From contig NZ_JACXXG010000002.1 of the NCBI RefSeq assembly GCF_014764705.1, positions 1 to 64,000 on the forward strand: a DNA stretch of 64,000 nucleotides, in the 5' to 3' direction. This document shows, piece after piece, positions 7,147-14,906 of this stretch; the stretch's first letter is position 1, and every line of letters starts with the position of its first letter. Both the position numbers and the translations under genes were made by a program. The notes beneath the pieces are model-generated. The model was not told the origin of the DNA. It worked only from the letters and a program-made list of their open reading frames with translations, and searched no databases. Origin of the DNA: Stutzerimonas kunmingensis (GTDB lineage Bacteria; Pseudomonadota; Gammaproteobacteria; Pseudomonadales; Pseudomonadaceae).

Positions 7147-8046
7147 TCAGCCAGGCGCCACGGCGTCGATCTGTTCGATCAGCCATTGCAGCGCCGAGTC
7201 GTTCTGTCGCTGTGCGACGCTGACGATATCCAGCGCGAAGGTGCCGAGATCGAACGGCAGATCGAAGGTTTGCAGGGGTAGCAGCGTGGCGAAATAGCGT
7301 GCCAACTGGGTCGGCAGTACGGCAGCGAGGTCGCTGCTGGCGACGATATGCGCGGCCTGCAGGTAGTTCGGCGTGGTGTAGACAACCTTGCGTTCAAGCC
7401 CTTGGGCTTCCAGCCACTGGTCGACCATGCCGCGGGTCTGGCCACCATGCACCCACAGGTGGCGCAGGCGCAGAAAGGCATCCAGATCCAGCCCCGCCAT
7501 CAGCAGCGGGTGGTCGCGCCGCACCGCCACCTGCAGCGTCTCGCTGGCCCAGCGACGTACGTGAAAGCGTGACGGCACCTCGAGAAAGCGCCCGAGCACC
7601 AGGTCGACCTCGCCGTTGTCCAGCGCTTCGACCGGCAGCGTCGGCGTCAGGTGCTGGATCGCCAGCTGGATGCCGGGTGCGTGCTCGGCCAGCCGCCGCA
7701 TCAGCGCGGGCATGCAGATCAGCTCGACATAGTCGGTCACGGCGATGCGGAAACGCTGGTGGCTGCGCGCCGGATCGAAGGCTTCGCCGGCAATCAGGCT
7801 GTGCTCGATCTGCTGCAGCGCATGGCGGATCGGTGCTTCCAGTGCCAGCGCCCTTGGTGTCGGCTGCATGGCTCGGCCGGCACGCACCAGCAACGGGTCG
7901 TCGAGTAGTTCGCGCAAGCGGGCCAGGGCATTGCTGACCGCCGGCTGGCTGAGCGACAGCCGCTCCGCCGCCCGCGAGACGTTGCGCTCGCGCAGCAGGG
8001 CGTCCAGCACACGGAGCAGGTTGAGGTCGAAGTTGTAGATATTCAT
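7147..8046 (-). CDS. LysR-family transcriptional regulator
   Basis: A 299-residue LTTR. The N-terminal winged helix (DLNLLRVLDALL..., recognition part SRAAERLSLSQPAVSNALARL at about residues 20-40) is followed by the periplasmic-binding-protein-like effector domain. It is divergent from the fatty-acid oxidation genes starting at 8149, the classic arrangement for a LysR regulator and its target. ATG at 8046 gives the standard MNIYNFDLNLL start; ATG at 8064 is an alternative. The effector is unknown; an acyl-CoA or alcohol-derived ligand is a guess from the neighbours. Positions 6993-7146, between it and rsbR, hold no gene and must contain the stressosome promoter. Confidence 0.92.
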   Translation of the reverse strand: MNIYNFDLNLLRVLDALLRERNVSRAAERLSLSQPAVSNALARLRELLDDPLLVRAGRAMQPTPRALALEAPIRHALQQIEHSLIAGEAFDPARSHQRFRIAVTDYVELICMPALMRRLAEHAPGIQLAIQHLTPTLPVEALDNGEVDLVLGRFLEVPSRFHVRRWASETLQVAVRRDHPLLMAGLDLDAFLRLRHLWVHGGQTRGMVDQWLEAQGLERKVVYTTPNYLQAAHIVASSDLAAVLPTQLARYFATLLPLQTFDLPFDLGTFALDIVSVAQRQNDSALQWLIEQIDAVAPG

Positions 8047-8055
8047 TTGGTGAAT
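8041..8055. promoter_or_regulatory. LTTR-type palindrome over the regulator start codon
   Basis: ATTCA-TTTGG-TGAAT is an exact 15-bp palindrome containing the T-N11-A pattern typical of LysR binding sites. It overlaps the ATG of the LysR gene and lies about 95 nt upstream of the divergent dehydrogenase gene, so it could serve both autorepression and activation. Function inferred. Confidence 0.5.
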
Positions 8056-8148
8056 CCGAAACATCACAAGACTAAATTTCAAAAATAGTAGCGTCTTCGT
8101 CTATGGTTGGTCTCCAGTTTTTCCAGCCTTGCAACGAGGACAGCTGCA

Positions 8149-9387
8149 ATGAGCCAAGACCGCTTCGATATCCAGACCGCCGCCGTGATCGGGGCGGGCA
8201 CCATGGGCCGCGGGATCGTCATGAGCCTGGCCAACGCCGGCGTGCAGGTGCGCTGGCTGGACAACAACCCCGAGATGCTGGAACAGGCGCTGGGCGTGGT
8301 GGCCGACACCTACGCGCACAACGTGCGCCAGGGGCGGATCGACGAGACTCAAGCGGCTGCGCGCTGGGCCTGCATCAGCAAGGCCGCGGATTACCAGGCG
8401 CTGGCCGATGTGGATCTGGTGATCGAGGCGGTCTACGAAAACCTCGAACTCAAGCAGCAGATCTTCCGCGAGCTGGACGGTATCGTGAAGCCGGCCGGCA
8501 TCCTCGCCAGCAACACCTCGGCGCTGGATATCGACGCCATCGCTGCAGTCACCAATCGCCCCGAACAGGTCGTAGGCCTGCACTTCTTCAGCCCGGCGCA
8601 CATCATGAAGCTGCTGGAAATCGTCCGCGGCGCGAAGACCTCCAAAGCCGTGCTCGACGCCTCCACCGCGCTCGGCAAACGCATGGGCAAGGTCAGTGTG
8701 GTCGCCGGCAACTGCCCGGGCTTCATCGGCAACCGCATGCTCGCCACCTATGTGCGCGAGGCGCGGATGATGCTGCTCGAAGGCGCCTATCCGCATCAGG
8801 TGGACGCCGCGCTGCAGGGCTTCGGTTTTGCCATGGGCCCGTTCCGCATGTATGACGTGGTCGGTATCGACCTGGAGTGGCGCGCCCGTGAACTGTCCGG
8901 CAAGGGCCAGGATGAGCCTGAGGTGCAGGTCGACAATCGTCTGTGCGAGCTGGGCCGCTTCGGCCAGAAATCGCGCATGGGCTACTACCGCTACGCCGAG
9001 GGCAGCCGCCAGGCCGAGCACGATCCTGAAGTGGACGCGCTGGTGCAGCGTGAGTCCGAGCGGCTCGGTTATGAGCGTCGCGAGATTGGCAGTGAGGAAA
9101 TCCTCGAGCGCTGCCTGCTGGCGCTGGTCAATGAGGGCGCGAAGATTCTGCAGGAAGGCATGGCCGAGTCCAGTACCGACATCGACACCGTCTATCTCAA
9201 TGGCTACGGCTTCCCGGCTGAAGTCGGCGGGCCGATGACCTGGGCCGATCGTCAGGGCCTGCCGGCCATTCGTGATCGCCTGAATGCTCTGGCCGAGCAG
9301 CACGGCGAGCACTGGAAGTCTGCCGAGCTGATCGACAGCCTGGCCACCCTTGGCGGCCGCTTCGCCGACCACAAGAAGGAGGCTTGA
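8149..9387 (+). CDS. 3-hydroxyacyl-CoA dehydrogenase, NAD-dependent
   Basis: A 412-residue monofunctional enzyme of beta-oxidation that oxidises 3-hydroxyacyl-CoA to 3-ketoacyl-CoA. The Rossmann motif AAVIGAGTMGRGIVMSL is at residues 11-27; the catalytic region includes VVGLHFFSPAHIMKLLEI and VAGNCPGFIGNRML. Two C-terminal dimerisation-type domains follow (about 190-285 and 305-400). No enoyl-CoA hydratase domain is fused, unlike FadB. ATG at 8149 has GAGGA 8 nt upstream; the open frame begins earlier without support. The next gene starts 2 nt after the stop. Confidence 0.93.
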   Translation: MSQDRFDIQTAAVIGAGTMGRGIVMSLANAGVQVRWLDNNPEMLEQALGVVADTYAHNVRQGRIDETQAAARWACISKAADYQALADVDLVIEAVYENLELKQQIFRELDGIVKPAGILASNTSALDIDAIAAVTNRPEQVVGLHFFSPAHIMKLLEIVRGAKTSKAVLDASTALGKRMGKVSVVAGNCPGFIGNRMLATYVREARMMLLEGAYPHQVDAALQGFGFAMGPFRMYDVVGIDLEWRARELSGKGQDEPEVQVDNRLCELGRFGQKSRMGYYRYAEGSRQAEHDPEVDALVQRESERLGYERREIGSEEILERCLLALVNEGAKILQEGMAESSTDIDTVYLNGYGFPAEVGGPMTWADRQGLPAIRDRLNALAEQHGEHWKSAELIDSLATLGGRFADHKKEA

Positions 9388-9389
9388 GC

Positions 9390-11180
9390 ATGGAATACAA
9401 GGCCCCCCTGCGTGACATGCGCTTCGTGCTGCACGAGCTGTTCGACGCCACCGGCCATTGCGAGCTGCTCGGCAACGGTCTGGACCGCGAGCTGATCGAC
9501 GGCGTGCTGGAAGAAGCGGCGCGCTACACCGGCGGCGAGATCGCGCCGCTCAATCGCAACAGCGACGAAGAGGGCGTGACCCTGGAAAACGGTGAGGTCC
9601 GCACGCCGCAGGGTTTCGTCGAGGCCTACAAACAGTACGTCGACAACGGCTGGGCGAGCATGACCGGGCCCACCGAATATGGTGGCCAGGGCTTCCCGCA
9701 GCTGGTCGCCAGCAACTTTCACGAGATGCTGATGGGCGCGTCGCTGTCCTTCCGCATCTACTCGGGCCTCACCGAGGGCGCGGTGCTGGCGCTGTACAAG
9801 CACGGCAGCGACGAGCTGAAAAATGCCTATCTGGAAAAGCTGGTCAGCGGCAGTTGGAGCGGCACCATGTGCCTCACCGAGCCGCAGGCGGGCACCGATC
9901 TCGCGCTGCTGCGCACCAAGGCCGAACCCCAGGCGGACGGCAGCTACAAGGTCAGCGGCAGCAAGATATTCATTTCCGGCGGCGAGCACGACATGAGCGA
10001 GAACATCGTGCATCTGGTGCTGGCGCGCCTGCCGGATGCACCGGCCGGTGTTAAAGGCATCAGCCTGCTGCTGGTGCCCAAGTTCATCGCAAATGCCGAT
10101 GGCACGCCGGGCGTTCGCAACGCGCTGTCCTGCGGTGCCGTCGAGCACAAGATGGGCATCAAGGGCGCGGCCACCTGCGTGATGAACTTCGATGGCGCCA
10201 CCGGCTGGGTCGTCGGCGAGCCCAACCAGGGCCTGGCGTGCATGTTCACCATGATGAATGACGCGCGCTTCCAGGTCGGGCTGCAGGGCCTCGGAATCGC
10301 CGAGCAGGCGTATCAGGGTTCGCTGGCCTATGCGCGTGAGCGTCTGCAATCGCGCGGACTGGCTGGCGCGCAGCATCCGGACAAAGTGGCTGACCCGATC
10401 ATCGTGCATCCGGACGTGCGGCGCATGCTGCTCACCCAGAAGACGCTGGTCGAAGGCAGCCGCATGCTGGCGGCCTACTGCGCCCGCCAGCTGGACCTCG
10501 AACACGGCCATCCAGAGTCGAGTTACCGCAAGGCGGCGAGCAAGCGCGCGGCGCTGCTGATCCCCATCGTCAAGGCGTTCTTCACCGATATGGGCCAGGA
10601 AGTCGCCAGCCTCGGCGTGCAGGTCTACGGTGGCCACGGCTATATCCGCGAGTGGGGCATGGAGCAGTTGATGCGCGACAGCCGCATTACCCAGCTCTAC
10701 GAGGGCACCAATGGCATCCAGGCGCTGGACTACATCCGCCGCAAGCTGCTCGGCGATGGCGGTGCAGAGCTGTCGGCGTTGCAGGCGGAGTTCAGTGAGG
10801 TCTGTGATCGGCAGATCGACCGGCCGGCACTGCACGACATGGCCAGCAAGGTGCAGGCACGTATCGGCGAATGGCGCGAGCTGAGTGCCGAGATCATTGC
10901 GGTGACCGGGCGCGATCCGCAGGAGATCGGCGCGGTTTCGGTGGATTTCCTCCAGTACTCCGCCTATGTCTTATTGTCCGGGCTGTGGCTGCAGGCCGCG
11001 GCGAGCGCACAGGATGCGCTGGAGCAGGGGACCGGTGAAGAGGCTTTCTATCAGGCCAAACTGGCCAGTGCGGATTTCTATCTGCGTCGTGTACTGCCGC
11101 GTGCTAGTGCGCATCGGGAAGCGATTCAGGGTGGGGCCGAATGTTTGATGGCGCTGCCGGAGACGGATTTTGCGTTTTGA
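9390..11180 (+). CDS. Acyl-CoA dehydrogenase, long form
   Basis: A 596-residue FAD enzyme catalysing the first step of beta-oxidation. The N-terminal extension (MEYKAPLRDMRFVLHEL) and length are typical of the roughly 600-residue class with an added C-terminal domain. Visible motifs are MCLTEPQAGTDLALLRTKA (FAD/substrate region, around 155), KIFISGGEHD, and QLYEGTNGIQALD (around 440), which carries the probable catalytic Glu. ATG at 9390 lies just after the stop of the dehydrogenase gene, with AAGGAGG at 9376-9382, so the two are surely co-transcribed. Substrate chain length cannot be read from the sequence. Confidence 0.94.
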   Translation: MEYKAPLRDMRFVLHELFDATGHCELLGNGLDRELIDGVLEEAARYTGGEIAPLNRNSDEEGVTLENGEVRTPQGFVEAYKQYVDNGWASMTGPTEYGGQGFPQLVASNFHEMLMGASLSFRIYSGLTEGAVLALYKHGSDELKNAYLEKLVSGSWSGTMCLTEPQAGTDLALLRTKAEPQADGSYKVSGSKIFISGGEHDMSENIVHLVLARLPDAPAGVKGISLLLVPKFIANADGTPGVRNALSCGAVEHKMGIKGAATCVMNFDGATGWVVGEPNQGLACMFTMMNDARFQVGLQGLGIAEQAYQGSLAYARERLQSRGLAGAQHPDKVADPIIVHPDVRRMLLTQKTLVEGSRMLAAYCARQLDLEHGHPESSYRKAASKRAALLIPIVKAFFTDMGQEVASLGVQVYGGHGYIREWGMEQLMRDSRITQLYEGTNGIQALDYIRRKLLGDGGAELSALQAEFSEVCDRQIDRPALHDMASKVQARIGEWRELSAEIIAVTGRDPQEIGAVSVDFLQYSAYVLLSGLWLQAAASAQDALEQGTGEEAFYQAKLASADFYLRRVLPRASAHREAIQGGAECLMALPETDFAF

Positions 11181-11206
11181 GTGAGGTTGGAAGGGCGAGT
11201 GCGACA

Positions 11207-11339
11207 GCCCCTCACCCCAACCCTCTCCCCAAAGGGGAGAGGGGGTCGACCGAGTGAGGGCCGGGCCCCGCGGTTGGGCAACAACACAGAACTACCCCCT
11301 CTCCCTCCGGGAGAGGGCTGGGGTGAGGGCGCTTTTTTC
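11207..11339. repeat. Paired REP-like inverted repeat with terminator-like end
   Basis: Two inverted copies of a dispersed-repeat type sequence (CCCTCACCCCAACCCTCTCCC) face each other: arm one at 11207-11243, arm two at 11295-11331. Each arm also has its own short hairpin (CCTCTCCCC-AAA-GGGGAGAGG; CCCTCTCCC-TCC-GGGAGAGGG), and the second is followed by GCGCTTTTTTC. Such paired REP elements sit between genes in many pseudomonads. It separates the acyl-CoA dehydrogenase from the alcohol dehydrogenase and may stop or stabilise the upstream mRNA. Confidence 0.75.
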
Positions 11340-11387
11340 ACGTTGACTGCCTTTGCCAAAGCCGAATAAAAACAATCAGGAGGCAGC

Positions 11388-12551
11388 ATGCATCCGTTCA
11401 GCTTTGCCACAACCGCGCAATTGATCTGTGAGCCCGGCTCTTCTCGCCGTTTGGCTAGCCTCTGCAAGGAGCGCGGGGCGCGTTCCGTATTGGTCGTCAC
11501 CGATCCGGGTATTACCCGTTTCGGCTTGCTCAATGAGGTCTTGCCTGGCTTCGAAAGCGAGGGTCTGCCGGTTGCCGTCTACGACCAGGTAATCGCCGAC
11601 CCGCCTGAACACATCGTCATGACGGCGGTGGAGCAGGCCCGGGCAGTGGGAGCCGATCTCATCATCGGCTTTGGGGGCGGCAGCTCCATGGACGTCGCCA
11701 AGCTGGTGGCGTTGCTAGCGCATCCGGCCAGTGCGCAATCGCTGCAGGACATCTACGGCGTCGGCAATGCCAAGGGCCAGCGCCTGCCGCTGATTCAGGT
11801 GCCGACCACCGCCGGCACCGGCTCGGAAGTCACGCAGATTTCCATCATCACCACTGGCGAAACCACCAAGATGGGTGTGGTATCGCCACTGCTGCTGCCA
11901 GACCTGGCGCTGCTCGATGCCGACCTCACCCTCGGCCTGCCTCCAGCGGTGACCGCGGCCACCGGTATCGACGCCATGGTGCACGCCATCGAGGCCTACA
12001 CCAGCGCACTCAAGAAAAACCCCATGTCCGACCTGCTGGCCCGCGAGGCGCTGCGCCTCTTGGCGGCCAACCTCGACGAGGCGGTGCACAACGGCAGCAA
12101 CCGCGAGGCGCGCCAGGCCATGCTGCTCGGCGCCTGCCTGGCCGGGCAGGCGTTCGCCAATGCGCCAGTAGCGGCGGTGCATGCCTTGGCCTATCCGCTG
12201 GGTGGCCATTTCCATATCCCGCACGGGCTGTCGAACGCGCTGGTGTTGCCGCAGGTGCTGCGCTTCAACGTCAGCGCGGCGACCACGCATTACGGCGAGC
12301 TGGCGCCGATCATCCTCGGCGACCGGCTGCGCACGGACGACCCATCGACCTACGCCGAACAACTGATCGAGGAATTCGAGCAGATGAGCGCGCGCGTTGG
12401 CCTGCCGACGCGGCTGCGCGATGCCGGCGTGCCGGAGGAGATGCTGCCGCAGCTGGCCAAGGAGGCCATGCTGCAGCAGCGCCTGCTGGTCAACAACCCG
12501 CGCGAAGTCACCGAAGCCGATGCGCTGGCGATCTATCAGGCGGCGTATTGA
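11388..12551 (+). CDS. Iron-containing alcohol dehydrogenase (group III)
   Basis: A 387-residue NAD(P)-dependent Fe-ADH. It shows the nucleotide-binding GGGSSMDVAKL (around 95-105), PTTAGTGSEVTQ (around 139-150), and metal-ligand region GIDAMVHAIEAYTS (Asp, His) plus HALAYPLGGHFHIPHG (two His, around 265-280). It would interconvert an alcohol and its aldehyde. ATG at 11388 has AGGAGG 5 nt upstream. It is separated from the acyl-CoA dehydrogenase by the REP-like element but faces the same way, and a thioesterase follows, so it may oxidise fatty or diol-type alcohols feeding beta-oxidation. That substrate is inferred. Confidence 0.92.
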   Translation: MHPFSFATTAQLICEPGSSRRLASLCKERGARSVLVVTDPGITRFGLLNEVLPGFESEGLPVAVYDQVIADPPEHIVMTAVEQARAVGADLIIGFGGGSSMDVAKLVALLAHPASAQSLQDIYGVGNAKGQRLPLIQVPTTAGTGSEVTQISIITTGETTKMGVVSPLLLPDLALLDADLTLGLPPAVTAATGIDAMVHAIEAYTSALKKNPMSDLLAREALRLLAANLDEAVHNGSNREARQAMLLGACLAGQAFANAPVAAVHALAYPLGGHFHIPHGLSNALVLPQVLRFNVSAATTHYGELAPIILGDRLRTDDPSTYAEQLIEEFEQMSARVGLPTRLRDAGVPEEMLPQLAKEAMLQQRLLVNNPREVTEADALAIYQAAY

Positions 12552-12584
12552 GCGCCTTTTTACCACTGCACGCGGAAACCACCC

Positions 12585-13016
12585 ATGCCTGAGCAACCCA
12601 AGCACCTGCGCCACGATTACCGGCATTTTCAGCCGATCACCACGCGCTGGCACGACAACGATATCTATGGCCACGTGAACAACGTCGTCTATTACGGTTT
12701 CTTCGACACCGCGGTGAACAACTATCTGATCCAGCAGGGCGGGCTGGATATCCAGGGCGGTGAGATCGTCGGTTTCGTGGTCAGCTCCGCCTGCGACTAC
12801 TTTGCGTCGATCGCTTATCCGGACGTCATCGAGGTCGGGCTGCGGGTGGCCAGGCTGGGCAACTCGTCGGTGCAATACGAGCTGGCAATCTTCCGCGAGG
12901 GTGAGCAGGAGGCGTGCGCCGCGGGTCGCTTCGTGCATGTCTTCGTTGAACGCGCAAGCAACCGTCCCACCGCCATTCCCGGGCGCTTGCGCGCCGCGCT
13001 GGAAGCCTTGAGTTAA
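12585..13016 (+). CDS. Hot-dog thioesterase, 4-hydroxybenzoyl-CoA thioesterase type
   Basis: A 143-residue single hot-dog domain. The motif TRWHDNDIYGHVNNVVYYGFF (around 20-40), with its Asp followed by GHVNN, is the 4HBT/YbgC-type active-site signature. It would hydrolyse acyl-CoA thioesters, releasing CoA when beta-oxidation backs up. It follows the alcohol dehydrogenase by 33 nt in the same direction and probably belongs to the same transcript. No strong ribosome site is visible, only GGAAA about 8 nt upstream. Confidence 0.9.
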   Translation: MPEQPKHLRHDYRHFQPITTRWHDNDIYGHVNNVVYYGFFDTAVNNYLIQQGGLDIQGGEIVGFVVSSACDYFASIAYPDVIEVGLRVARLGNSSVQYELAIFREGEQEACAAGRFVHVFVERASNRPTAIPGRLRAALEALS

Positions 13017-13044
13017 CCCGCTCGGCGCATACAGCAGAAGCCAT

Positions 13045-13086
13045 AAAAACGAGATCGCCCGGAACGGCTGAGCCGGTCCGGGCGAT
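13045..13086 (-). terminator. Intrinsic terminator of the glycine-zipper gene
   Basis: On the minus strand ATCGCCCGGA and TCCGGGCGAT enclose GGCT/AGCC as an inner stem, and a run of five T follows after CTCG. It lies downstream of the stop codon at 13129. It may also end the thioesterase transcript from the other side, though no T run is present on that strand. Confidence 0.75.
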
Positions 13087-13128
13087 GCGGTGGTGCTGCG
13101 AGACGGCAATGCCTGCCGTCTGCGGCCC

Positions 13129-13590
13129 TCAGTGATGCTTGTGTTTGTGCTTGTAATGACCTTTGGCTTTGCCTGGATGGCCGTAGTAGCGGCGATCATC
13201 CCGGTAGCGACGGTCACGCCGGTAGTCATCATCATCGTCGCCGTAGGCATTGCCGATCGCGCCGCCAGCGCCGCCGCCCACGGCTGCGCCGATCAGCCCA
13301 CCCGTGCTGCCACCGACCTGCTGGCCGATGACATTACCGCCAGCGGCGCCGAGGCCACCACCAATGGCCGCTTCGGTACGGCTGCGTTTGTCCGCACCGA
13401 CCATGCCACCAGCCGCGCCGCCAACGCCGGCACCGATGGTGGCGCCGGTCGAGCCCCCCAGATGCTCTCCCACCACTGAACCCAGTGCACCGCCAAGCGC
13501 GCCGCCGACGGCGGCTTCGGTGTTGCTGCCGGCGAAGGCTGCCGCGCTGAGCAGACTGGTGGATAACAGGAAAATCGAGGCGTACTTCAT
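13129..13590 (-). CDS. Glycine-zipper protein with signal peptide and basic His-rich tail
   Basis: A 153-residue protein with a Sec signal peptide (MKYASIFLLSTSLLSAAAFA, cleavage likely after AFA at 20). It continues with glycine-zipper repeats (GGALGGALGSVVGEHLGG and similar, about 28-115) and ends in a charged segment (DDDDDYRRDRRY) and a His/Lys tail (HYKHKHKHH). Glycine-zipper domains insert into or pack along membranes, so an outer-membrane or periplasmic place is likely. The tail could bind metal or polyanions; that is a guess. No specific function is known to me. It is a lone gene with its own terminator. Positions 13591-13787 upstream hold its promoter and no other visible gene. Confidence 0.85.
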   Translation of the reverse strand: MKYASIFLLSTSLLSAAAFAGSNTEAAVGGALGGALGSVVGEHLGGSTGATIGAGVGGAAGGMVGADKRSRTEAAIGGGLGAAGGNVIGQQVGGSTGGLIGAAVGGGAGGAIGNAYGDDDDDYRRDRRYRDDRRYYGHPGKAKGHYKHKHKHH

Positions 13591-13787
13591 GGAGTGATCC
13601 CGTATGTGGATTGCGCCGCGATCCTCACGCGCCGCTGCGCTTGCGGCAAGAGCGTTCCGATGAAATGCGTGATCCGGTTGGCGTTTGCTAACTATTTGAT
13701 TTCGCTAAGGAACAAGAGGATGTTTCGAATGGTCTCAAGTCGCTTGTGGGGCCTGAGCGCAGCGCCTTTACCCCCTCGGAATCAGCA

Positions 13788-14636
13788 TCAGCCTTGCGCG
13801 CGCACCGCTGCGGCAGGGCTGTAGATCCGCGGCGGGCTGTGCTGTGGCAGGTGGATGAGGTTGAGGTTATGCCGCTGCGCCCACTGGGCGGCCAGGCCGG
13901 TGGGTGAAGACAGGCTTACCAGCGCTGGAATCCCGGCCCGCTGAACTTTCTGCACCAGCTCCAGGCTGCAGCGGCTGGTGACGATCGCCAGGCCGCCGGC
14001 CGCTGCACAGCCGGAGCGGGCCATGGCGCCGATCAGCTTGTCCAGCGCGTTATGCCGTCCGATATCCTCGCGGCCCAGGCGGATCTCGCCGTTGGCGTCC
14101 ATGAGCAATGCGGCGTGCACCGCCCCGCAGTCGCGCCCCAGCGGTTGAAACGCTTCGATTCGTTGACGCAGGTCCTGCAACCAGTGCGAGGGCGGCAGTG
14201 GTGCTGCCGGCATGATCGGCAGGCGCGGCAGTGCCTGCTCCAGCGCTTCGACCCCGCAGAGCCCGCAGCTGCTGTTGCCGGGTAGCTGGCGGCGTTGCAG
14301 CTTGAGGCGCCAGAATGCGCGGCTGGCGATGTCCAATTCGGCGCGCCGCGCACTGCCGCTGCCGTGCAGGCGAATGTCGTAGATATCATCCAGCGACTCG
14401 ACGAAGCCATTGGCCAGGCTGAAGCCAACCACGAAATCTTCCAGATCGGCCGGCGAGATCATCATCACCGCCTGGCTCAGCCCGTTGTAGGCGATCGCCA
14501 GCGCGCACTCCTCGGCAAGATCGACTGCGCATTGCGCGACATCGTCGATCGGCTGGTAGCAGTAACGCTGGCTGGCACCGGCAGGTGGTTGCGCGGCAGC
14601 GGCGACGCCGGCATTCAGGCGAGACGGGGCGTTCAT
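13788..14636 (-). CDS. fdhD: FdhD, sulfurtransferase for formate dehydrogenase molybdenum cofactor
   Basis: A 282-residue FdhD protein. The CxxC-containing motif SSCGLCGVEALEQ (around 121-133) carries the cysteines that pass sulfur from IscS to the bis-MGD cofactor of formate dehydrogenases. REDIGRHNALDKLIG (around 195) and SRCSLELVQK (around 222) are further family motifs. Its likely client in the window is the FdhF/YdeP-type molybdoenzyme at 38030-40402, which is not adjacent. The first ~20 residues (Ala/Pro rich) are variable. Positions 14637-14906 upstream show no gene. Confidence 0.95.
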   Translation of the reverse strand: MNAPSRLNAGVAAAAQPPAGASQRYCYQPIDDVAQCAVDLAEECALAIAYNGLSQAVMMISPADLEDFVVGFSLANGFVESLDDIYDIRLHGSGSARRAELDIASRAFWRLKLQRRQLPGNSSCGLCGVEALEQALPRLPIMPAAPLPPSHWLQDLRQRIEAFQPLGRDCGAVHAALLMDANGEIRLGREDIGRHNALDKLIGAMARSGCAAAGGLAIVTSRCSLELVQKVQRAGIPALVSLSSPTGLAAQWAQRHNLNLIHLPQHSPPRIYSPAAAVRAQG

Positions 14637-14906
14637 CGGCGATTCGGTCCAGTTAGTCGCCTGTTTGGCAGGTTCGGTTGGTCAATTTCGGCGTCCATGG
14701 CCCCGATACTGGGTTGCTGCTCCTCGCCATAACCCCCTATGACTCGTCGCAGCGCTTTGTCTCGGCCATTTACATCCGAACCTGCCTCAACCCACTCACC
14801 GCACAGGTCACGAGGTCTGATGAGACCGGCGTTCTGCATCGCTGCAACTGCAGTGCATGCTCGCGGCCGGCGGATAGAGTTATGACCCCAGCCGGCCGCG
14901 GACGAT

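Noticed and set aside
11207-11339. CRISPR-like or mobile repeat
   Set aside because: There are only two inverted copies with no spacers; it fits a paired REP element.
14637-14906. Possible small gene between fdhD and the hybrid kinase
   Set aside because: The frames here lack a ribosome site and any protein-like pattern; treated as promoter region.
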